A stretch of DNA of 64,000 nt from Botrytis cinerea B05.10 (Eukaryota; Ascomycota; Leotiomycetes; Helotiales; Sclerotiniaceae). This document shows, piece after piece, positions 56,715 to 64,000 of this stretch (within the stretch, counting starts at the first letter, position 1; each line of letters opens with the position of its first letter). The DNA lies in the NCBI RefSeq assembly GCF_000143535.2, contig NC_037316.1, positions 1,302,001-1,366,000 of the forward strand. Reading direction: 5' to 3'. The translations under genes and the position numbers were made by a program. The notes below the pieces were generated by a model, which was not told where the DNA came from, searched no databases, and worked only from the letters and a program-made list of their open reading frames with translations.

Positions 56715-57774
56715 ATTGCGTCCAAGCCATCGACCTCATACTTTATACTTCTCCAGAGTATCGCATCCTTGACCGCCGTTTTCCCAAACTCGGGATTTTA
56801 TGAACATCTGGGATTGGGGATCTATACAAATTGATTCAGATTAACGAATTGGTACTCAAGTACCTCTTCGGCCAATTGAGCACGATGTTACACTTTTGTA
56901 TATGCTGCGCTCTACTTCGCCATCTTGTCCGTGCGGATTTGATTGAGAGGGAATACAGATACAAATATTTACCAATAAAACGTCGGAGAGAACAGAAACA
57001 CAACTAAAGGTTTTCTGGGAGTAACGGCGGGCGGTAGAAGTCAAGATGATTATCTTATGTTTGGATTGTTTACTGATCATCTAGTTCGCTCTATGCAGGG
57101 CAAAAAAAAAGCAAACATGCGCACAAACACACAACGTACTCATGAATAATTTCTAGATGGACCCTTTCGCTGCCTCGTTCCGCCAAAATCCTTCTTCTCG
57201 CGGGGCTCAGCGAGTTGCCCTCTATCACAATCTTACCGCTCCTTCGGTTCCTCCACAGACGAACCTCACAATTGGCAGACACAAAACCCATGCATCAAAG
57301 CCAAGCCCTGTCACCCTGTCTCCGATCCGATCTCACCGGGGAAAAATCTCTTCTCTTCCTGCAGATATTTTTTTGTGAGATGTTCGACCCATGGAGAAAG
57401 ATGCTTACATTCCGGAGGGTATCCTAGGTGTGAAACTTATCTATATAAAGGGCGTGAAAAACGTCATGACGTAGATGTGTACAACAGCATGCTGTTACTT
57501 GAGCACTATCAACCACACATACATTTATATGCTTCACGGTAATTGCCTTAGATTTCTCAACACAGGTAGGTGGGTGTTAAATCGGCATATTTTCTCACTG
57601 GCATACCTTTTATAGGACGGGAAATCAGTGGCTTGAACAGGGATTCCGGAAGGATGGGATCTGTCTTCCTCGAGACATTGGGCTTTTTTCCTTTCTTCTG
57701 TTTCTTTCCCCTGATAAAATCAGTATTATATCACAACTTTTCAACCCTGGAAAACTCCCCCAGAGGGGACTAGG
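56715..57774. other. Gene-poor region, part 2
   Basis: CT-rich and AT-rich patches alternate. A TTTCTAG acceptor-like site is followed immediately by an ATG at 57157 with a 73-codon frame, but composition and motifs do not support a gene. Confidence 0.4.
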
Positions 57775-57981
57775 ATGCTCATCCCTTTCCAAGAAAAAGA
57801 ATTGCCTAATCCATCAATCTCATACACTCCAGAAACATTCCAACCTCTGCCCGTCTCCCCTCCAATCTCAGACATACACCCCCAATCCAAGCGTTCTAGA
57901 ACTGCCGATCCAGAACAATACCACCCATCCATCTCCCTTTTTAAATTGACATCAGTCGATTCTTCGGAACCATCTTCCTGA
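57775..57981 (+). CDS. Weak small Pro/Ser-rich ORF
   Basis: A 68-residue frame (begins MLIPFQEKELPNP) is rich in Pro, Ser and Gln, with a KRSR patch in the middle and a Ser-rich end. Its composition is more protein-like than the surrounding frames. There is no TM, signal or known domain. It could be an exon of a longer plus-strand gene; an acceptor-like CTAG precedes the ATG. Confidence 0.22.
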   Translation: MLIPFQEKELPNPSISYTPETFQPLPVSPPISDIHPQSKRSRTADPEQYHPSISLFKLTSVDSSEPSS

Positions 57982-58484
57982 CCGCATCACAACATTTCTA
58001 GAATTCCCATGGCCATGGATCTGGATGCCGGGGTCGGATTCAAACTTTAACCAGAAAATCGGAATTGGTGTTCACGTCACGAGGAGTAACGATTTGGGGT
58101 CTATTGTGTAAGGTATTACCATGTGCATTTTCGTGATATTGGGATCTAGATAGGTGTAGAGGGAGACTAGACGGTCCGCGCAGAGATATACACGTAGTTG
58201 CGAGGCATTTAACACTCGCTCACATTTATAGATGCATAAAGGTTACCCCGAAATACATAGGTGGAATACCCGATAGATGGTATAGGATACCCAATATCCC
58301 AACCGGTACTCGTGAAACCCAATGTAATTAATTTCTTTTCATTCTCATGCCCTCCTTGTTTCTCTTCCTCATCCTTCCCCGTATTCTTCCCCGTCCTCTC
58401 CAATACCCTCTTCAGTTCATGTACCACATACACACTCGATCCCGCCAAACAAGCTTTCCCTCTTTCCATCAATAATCCGCCCAC

Positions 58485-58703
58485 ATGAATACGGCGCTCT
58501 CACAATACGCCGGTGCGGCCCGTCGCTCCGTCGGATCATCCCTTGCGGTACTTGTGCTCATCCCGTGTTATCTGATCGGGTCCCAGTTTCTTAGGCGTCT
58601 TTGTGTTACAGCTTTGCGGGGCGATTTGCTTGAGGATGAGGACTCTTTGGTGTTGGTGGGTAGAATATCTATGTCAATCAACATCGTAGGATTTTTGATC
58701 TAG
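58485..58703 (+). CDS. Weak small membrane ORF
   Basis: A 72-residue frame with higher GC than its surroundings. An Ala/Arg-rich N-terminus precedes a hydrophobic stretch (SLAVLVLIPCYLIGSQFL), then RRLCVTALRGDLLEDEDSL. It resembles a single-pass membrane or tail-anchor peptide. Its ATG overlaps the stop of another 75-codon plus-strand frame (58261-58488). No family is recognised and no upstream exon is certain. Confidence 0.3.
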   Translation: MNTALSQYAGAARRSVGSSLAVLVLIPCYLIGSQFLRRLCVTALRGDLLEDEDSLVLVGRISMSINIVGFLI

Positions 58704-61119
58704 TAATTTGTGCCTTCTTGATGGGAGGATTCGATAGGTTATGTGGGTGTTCATGATACAGTCGTTCTGCGATATAGAGGTATAAATATAGAGATGAACG
58801 CACAGGGAAGAGATGAGGTAGGATAAATCGTCTGTATAGTGAATATAGTATATACAATAAGGACTTGGTATTTCCAAACCTCCGTATATCGACACAGCAT
58901 CTTCATATTCTCATTCATGAATCTCGAGTTCAAATCCAAATGAAACCGCTTTTCAATCTGCCGATACTAACACTGCAGGGCGATTTTCTCCCTGTTCACA
59001 ATTGAGTAGTTCCGCGCAAGATCGTCTTTCGCTCCCAATCTAGACAAAGTCTAGAGTCCGAATCACTGATAGACTCCCTTTGCTCGTCATGAGCCAATCC
59101 ATTCGGTACCGACAATCCACGTATGAAAGGATCTACGAAGACTGTCTGATAATAGCCCAGATAAAGAAACACGATGGAATACTCACCATATGTTATCTTC
59201 ACTAGACAAGTCAGTGTAATAAATTCTCCATTTATCTGACCGTAGGATATGAAGTTGCTCGACACATCCTGATCTCCCTTACTGACCATCATCGATTTAG
59301 TCCCAGATACATTCATTTATATGCATGATGATTCATTGTTTCCTCTCTCGTATCTGTTTGCCTGTTGCGATGTGATGTATTAGCCAAGTCGCTCTGAATA
59401 ACCAATCTTCACTAATCGTTCATTTAATTGTCTCGTTGATTGACAGCGTCTCTCGTTGTCGGTAGAGGTTACTGTGAGCAATAAACGGATATATTGGACA
59501 GAGAGGTATAGGTACACAGAACGCTGTAATTTGACACATGGTGAGAATCCTCATGGTATTGCCATTTTGGTAGTTTGAAGTTCAGGCTGTGAGATACACG
59601 CACTGGAGAGAGAAGGAGAATGAGAGGCTCAAGATAATTTTTGACGAGAAATTAAATTCGTGATATTCAAATGCTGATTTGGAGCTCACAGCAAGCAAAG
59701 ACTACTTTGAGAACTGGTTGTCAATTTCCTGTATTGAAGTTTGAAAGAGCAAAGCAAAATTGAATTCCTTCTCTTCAAAAAACTTCAAGATCGATTGACG
59801 GGTAGAAGATGAAGCCTCTTACATCAACAATCAGGGGTATGTTCTCAACCACCAAAGCGTATTACATCCGACCAATCTCAATAACCCAATATCTCACCAA
59901 TGTATCGCAATAAAACAAAAGAAAGAACAACATCCCTCCCTAACCGCCCTATGTCAACATGACCATCTTCTCAGAAAAATGACGTATATAATTACCTACC
60001 CTATCAGCACCACTTCAGCGACAAGCCCATCTCCGTAGGACAGGATACTCGGGAGTCTGTTCGCCGGGGAAAAGTGGCCCGGACCCAGAACCTCGGAGGG
60101 TCTGCTGATCCACCAGTCTAGATTTTGTTATCCGATGTTCTTTGTAGCACTTCACTACCGGGCCCCCCTCAAAGATTAACCTTAATACTTTATCGAGCTG
60201 GCGAAACTTTTCAGGGGTTCGCCTTGTCTTCTCAAAGGAAACTAGGAAAATATATGCAAGAAGTAATCATATGAACATGACGATTATCTGCAGCTTTGAC
60301 CGTTCTGTGGCATTCTTTCTGCATTGTGAAAATATTTGTATGCAACGTTGATCTGAAGAAAATTGAGACTTGTTTCACGATAGCACATCCCGCCAATCTA
60401 AGTGGAAAGATCTCGGGGCGTAGAAAAAGACAAGATGAGATGTGTACTTCACACGGCTTGAGATTCGGAGATCTAAATCTAGATGGGGTGTCAGGAGGAT
60501 CGCGATATTCGAGGAAGGGAGGCTGTGAACCATAAAACGGCCTTGCTGAATGGACGATCTTGTAAGCATGTATGGAATTGAGTAGGATCAGACATCGGGT
60601 AGCGGTCAAGAATCATCACAAGAAAGCTGATAACTCTGCAATGAGGATTTTTTCGGGTGATTTCGCAGGAAGAATTTTGTATTCTATGCAGTGAGCTATC
60701 TAAGGGTCGATCGCAATCTCAATAAACAGCGCAATAACAAGGAATTCTTGGTATAACCCCCTCAATAGAACACTCTAGTCTAACATGACAGGAGCTGCAC
60801 GTTCCTGCCAATTTGATTGATTACTGAACAGTCCCAATATGATGCTCATCCAGCATATGGGGGTTGATTGATGAGTATTTGACCATTCGGCGTACTGACC
60901 ATGATATATCGGGTTTGTGATGCTGAAGATCTAGAAGATCTGCCAACAGATCGAAGAATCCACGCTGTTCTTCAGCCAATCGCACTGGCTAACATGAGGA
61001 ATATCGTTTGCCATCCAGAAAAGGGCCGTAAAGGAAAGTTGTCGGCAAGAATCGGTAAGGTGTTTCTCAATAGCTCCTCCGAATATGTTCAAAACTGGAA
61101 CACATAGAGGCGAGCATTC
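58704..61119. other. Gene-poor region, part 3
   Basis: About 2.4 kb with scattered short frames on both strands (up to 125 codons at 60232-60609, minus), without hydrophobic, domain or compositional support. No RNA gene was recognised by eye. Confidence 0.45.
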
Positions 61120-61290
61120 TCACACCTTGGTACGCCATGCCATAGCGTTTTCAGGGATAACGTCCGCGATCGATCCCCGGCGCCTGTATATTTTCATGAA
61201 GCTCATGTAGAAAATAATTGTGAGGAGACAGAGACCAATCGCCGCAAGCATGATGATTAGAACCGTAAACCCTTTTACTGTCGCCTTCAT
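61120..61290 (-). CDS. Tiny single-TM protein candidate, downstream member of overlapping pair
   Basis: This frame of 56 residues starts MKATVKGFTV. It has one strong TM helix (LIIMLAAIGLCLLTIIFYMS) followed by a positively charged stop-transfer (KIYRRRGS) and a polar tail (IADVIPENAMAWRTKV). That is textbook topology for a small membrane protein. Its ATG overlaps the TGA of the next frame upstream as ATGA (61287-61290). It is too short for confidence from open-frame length alone, and no transcript or homolog evidence is available here. Confidence 0.35.
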   Translation of the reverse strand: MKATVKGFTVLIIMLAAIGLCLLTIIFYMSFMKIYRRRGSIADVIPENAMAWRTKV

Positions 61291-61439
61291 AAGGTATGTG
61301 GTGATGAATCACGACGTTGGCTTCCAAATTGATGTTTGTAGAAAAGGTTCAAAGCCGAATACGCCAAAATGATTGCTACACACGCGATAATAGATGGAAG
61401 AATGATTCGGAGTATCGTATCCTCTCCCACGGTATACAT
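61287..61439 (-). CDS. Tiny single-TM protein candidate, upstream member of overlapping pair
   Basis: This frame of 50 residues (begins MYTVGEDTIL) has one hydrophobic helix (RIILPSIIACVAIILAYSAL) and a basic tail (KHQFGSQRRDS). An acceptor-like CATAG lies 15 bases before the ATG and keeps the frame open, so this may be a 3' exon and not a complete gene. It shares overall layout with the overlapping downstream frame. Confidence 0.3.
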   Translation of the reverse strand: MYTVGEDTILRIILPSIIACVAIILAYSALNLFYKHQFGSQRRDSSPHTL

Positions 61440-61659
61440 GAATCGAGGCTTGAACTATGCTTGAGTCTCGAAAATGCTATAGAGAAGGATATCAGACGAT
61501 GTCTGTGATACTACGGCATGACTGCAAGACCTCGCAGCTGCAGGAAGGGTGATGACGATACAAATGTGATAAATACCTAGCTATGTGTTCGTTTTGTCGG
61601 TCCGCGAATTTTTTGAAGATTGAGAATGACTCGTTCGTATTGTTCAAAGTCTTACGATC
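61440..61659. other. Spacer within the terminal gene-poor region
   Basis: Short noncoding stretch between weak minus-strand frames; could include intron or leader sequence if these belong to one gene. Confidence 0.35.
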
Positions 61660-61923
61660 TTAATGCGGAAGAGAAGTCAAACAGTCTTTGAGGTAAGGTT
61701 CGTGATACGTAGTATATGGCTGTCTAGGGGTGCCATAGAGAAGGAGGGAAATAATTGAATTAATGGAAATTAGAGAACTAGAAATAATAAGAAAGAGGTC
61801 TTCAAGAACGATATCATTCGGAAATTTGATGATCATGGTTATTCCATCGAGGAAAGAACTCATGATGGGATTGAAAAGGTAATCACGACCTGCGACTGCG
61901 CCGACTGTTACCCCTCTGAACAT
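61660..61923 (-). CDS. Weak small membrane ORF
   Basis: From the first true ATG (61923) this frame encodes 87 residues. A Gly-rich N-terminus precedes a hydrophobic segment near residues 43-63 (LFLIISSSLISINSIISLLL) and a Tyr/Pro-rich tail. It lies on the same strand and 220 bases upstream of the two overlapping TM frames, so the three could be exons of one gene or a set of unrelated chance frames. Confidence 0.25.
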   Translation of the reverse strand: MFRGVTVGAVAGRDYLFNPIMSSFLDGITMIIKFPNDIVLEDLFLIISSSLISINSIISLLLYGTPRQPYTTYHEPYLKDCLTSLPH

Positions 61924-63518
61924 TTTAACCCCAAACCCGTAACTGTACTCATCCAACTCGTTACATATTAAAGCGATTCATTGAAGCAGAATTTGCAGAA
62001 CAAATGCATAAATTATGTTGAAAAAGTTACATACCGATTCCCATACCTTATTCCATTTGTCCATATCAATGGTGGATAGTGCGGGGTTCAATCCCAGTGA
62101 GCGGTTCAGCTATCAACAATAATTCGAGGGGCTCCAAAACACTAGTGCAGCGGCAATATGTCGTGTTACCCACCCAGATCTCAAACCAGATCTACGCAGG
62201 TGAGAGAAAAATTGTTTCTACCATGCAAGATACCCTAGCGGTCTCTGCAGTAAAGTGGAAATATCTTCGTTGGATCCTTGTTCCAAATCAGCCAGCGCCT
62301 AGATGGGTCCAGAAATCGGGTGAATCCCTTTTTGCTTCGTTCCCGGAAGTAGATGTGATTTGAACACATTTTATCCACGCATTTCCACCCTTGCTGCTAA
62401 TTCTCTCCAATATTGTCGTGTAATGCAGAATATTTGGTGAGTACGGATTATGAAGGGTTTGATATCCTTTAGCCCCCAATCCCCACCTGATAACGAATAG
62501 ATCGCGAAAAAAGAAAGCTTACAGATGTCGATGAATAACTATACACCCTTCGAAAGCTTCAAGAAAATTCTCGAAGTATTAGTCTCCCGAAAACTCTCAA
62601 TCTTCTTACGAAGGTTTATTTGAAACTGGAACAGATTGATCATTTTCAATTGAGATGATGTTGTGATAGCCCTTGCTAGCCCTTGCTAGCCCTTGATAGC
62701 TGAGATTCCCACGAGACCCATAGCAGGGTATCGAAATCGATCGTATACCCTTGAAAAATGGCTTTTGAGGGGCGCCACTGACACACCATACTGAAAATGG
62801 CTCTGGATTTGACAGAGGAGCTGACACTGCCTGTTGGGATGAGGGAAAATACCACTTTTCCCGTGTGCCAATAAAGGTTCCACTAAACGAGAGTTTTCAT
62901 TTCATTCAATTGATTAGTTATCCTAAAGTCAGATTGAATGAAGTGTACCGTAGCCCAATTGATCCTAAATTTGGTGTGAGTTGGTCAGGTGTATAAAAGA
63001 GTAATGATGCTAAATTCGGATTGAGAGAGCTAACTAGTTCAGTCAGGTACGAAGCAAATAGAATGGGTGCCATATAGATGCCTTATTGACTCTAAATAAA
63101 AATACTTACTAGGTGGATAGGTACTTTCAAGGGGTTAGACGGAGGAAATGTCTAAAAGAGAACAAAGCTCCCTCTAATGTAACATTCAATCTAAAATCCG
63201 ATCGAAAAAAATTAACTCACTAACTTTACTTCCATCTCTCTATTGGCTCCAAGTACATATTCTTTTGGGTGGTATTTAGTATCTTGTACTTCATTGCCAT
63301 TAAATCCTCAATTGTCACTACATAGCACGAGCCGAGAGTGACAATGGTGACGACTTGCCGGGTCCCGATGGCCCTGTAGTTTTCTCTTAGCGTGGCCGAG
63401 TGGCCCTTACCGAGATAAGCATGGCTTGCGACTTACCACCGTGGGTCCTGGACCATTCCCTTGGGAATACCACATAAAACTAAATCTTGCATTTCGTTGA
63501 ATGAGATCTATACAACGT
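61924..63518. other. Gene-poor region, part 4
   Basis: About 1.6 kb without a supported gene. It includes a 10-bp tandem repeat (62667-62700) and a tRNA-A-box-like motif near 63392 that lacks a matching B box. Confidence 0.45.
62667..62700. repeat. TAGCCCTTGC decamer repeat
   Basis: About three and a half tandem copies of TAGCCCTTGC/TAGCCCTTGA in intergenic DNA. Confidence 0.85.
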
Positions 63519-63779
63519 TCAAATCTTGGGTAGATCTAAGACGTCCACAATAATGTGTGTTTTAGTGGAACCGGCTTCCCTTGCTTGGAATTCCCCGAGC
63601 AATAGTCTGAGGGGAAAATAAGTAAAGTAAACAAGGCCGCACAGAGGAATTACCCGCAGAAAATCAAGTAATATCTCTTGCATCGATGCTGTCAGAGCTG
63701 ATATTATCGAAAAAAATAGATTAGTTCTGACTGGTCGAAGGACACGAGCGAATAGTTCTCTATTCGATCGAGGCGGCAT
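63519..63779 (-). CDS. Weak small membrane ORF
   Basis: An ATG-initiated frame of 86 residues has an Arg-rich N-terminus (PPRSNRELFARVLRPVRTN). Two hydrophobic stretches follow (LFFSIISALTAS, and LLDFLRVIPLCGLVYFTYF continuing to LLL). A polar C-terminus ends it. It may be a small membrane protein or chance. No neighbour supports it. Confidence 0.25.
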   Translation of the reverse strand: MPPRSNRELFARVLRPVRTNLFFSIISALTASMQEILLDFLRVIPLCGLVYFTYFPLRLLLGEFQAREAGSTKTHIIVDVLDLPKI

Positions 63780-64000
63780 GAACTCTTCTTGAGATACCTA
63801 TCGGGATTGAAGATTCTTTCCCATCCATGATATGTTCAAGAAGTATCTCAGCCTCATGTGTTTTCTTCTCCGAGTGTGAGCAATGAAGAAAGATAAAAGG
63901 AGCCCTTTCGTCCATGTTTTCGAAATATTTCTCACCATCATCTCAATCAGTCTTCTCTGCACATCGTCTTCGTTTCAAAATCCATAACAAACTTCCAACT
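63780..64000. other. CT-rich leader-like end of window
   Basis: The last ~120 bases on the plus strand become CT/CA-rich (e.g. TCACCATCATCTCAATCAG), similar to 5' leaders elsewhere in the window. A plus-strand gene may start just beyond base 64000. Confidence 0.35.

Noticed and set aside
57157..57378. 73-codon plus-strand frame right after an acceptor-like TTTCTAG
   Set aside because: No coherent composition, donor or homology; kept only as part of the leader-like finding.
60232..60609. 125-codon minus-strand frame
   Set aside because: Residue pattern is random, with no hydrophobic or domain features.
62085..62110. GGTTCAATCCC resembling a tRNA B box
   Set aside because: The flanking bases do not form a T-stem and no A box or acceptor stem fits upstream.
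63388..63480. GTGGCCGAGTGG resembling the A box of tRNA-Ser/Leu
   Set aside because: No B box or matching acceptor stem follows at the right distance; could be a degenerate relic at most.

Overview
The window is nuclear DNA from a filamentous ascomycete. Coding regions are broken by short GT-AG introns, mostly 43-60 nt with CTRAY-type branch points. The proteins are typical of Pezizomycotina: a Zn2Cys6 factor, Fis1, Spc24, End3, an LSH/Irc5 remodeller, DUF7730-type proteins and a GH16 glucanase. General appearance (AT-leaning intergenic DNA, wide spacing, gene style) suggests Leotiomycetes, Botrytis or Sclerotinia-like, but that is inference. No organelle, viral, CRISPR or bacterial operon features were seen.

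Layout. 1-25 kb is a housekeeping block. It holds a 5'-truncated Zn2Cys6 regulator (+), an RNF126-like RING E3 ligase (-), FIS1 (-) divergent from SPC24 (+), an unknown membrane protein (-) divergent from a TatD-family hydrolase (+), a Myb-like nuclear protein (+), an LSH/DDM1-class SNF2 ATPase with an AT-hook (+), two small membrane proteins (+), and END3 (-) divergent from a CX5R phosphatase-like gene (+). 25-35 kb looks accessory. It contains a flavin-reductase-like gene with an in-frame stop and a frameshift, two adjacent DUF7730-like genes whose upstream DNA is also duplicated, and a T1-family guanyl RNase with its catalytic residues but no visible signal peptide. 35-43 kb holds a mucin-like single-pass membrane protein, a six-exon gene whose product carries an HEFAH zinc-peptidase motif formed across a splice junction, and a secreted Gly-rich repeat protein. 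46-54 kb is a looser carbohydrate stretch: a class II aldolase-like enzyme, a secreted GH16 glucanase and a sugar/quinate-type MFS transporter. 54-64 kb is gene-poor, with only weak small ORFs, including two tiny single-TM ORFs overlapping by ATGA.

How genes relate. Most are unlinked in function, as is usual in fungi. Divergent pairs FIS1/SPC24, 9539/9912 and END3/23395 probably share promoters. Exon boundaries were worked out by hand from splice consensus, reading frame and family expectation. They have not been tested against transcripts.
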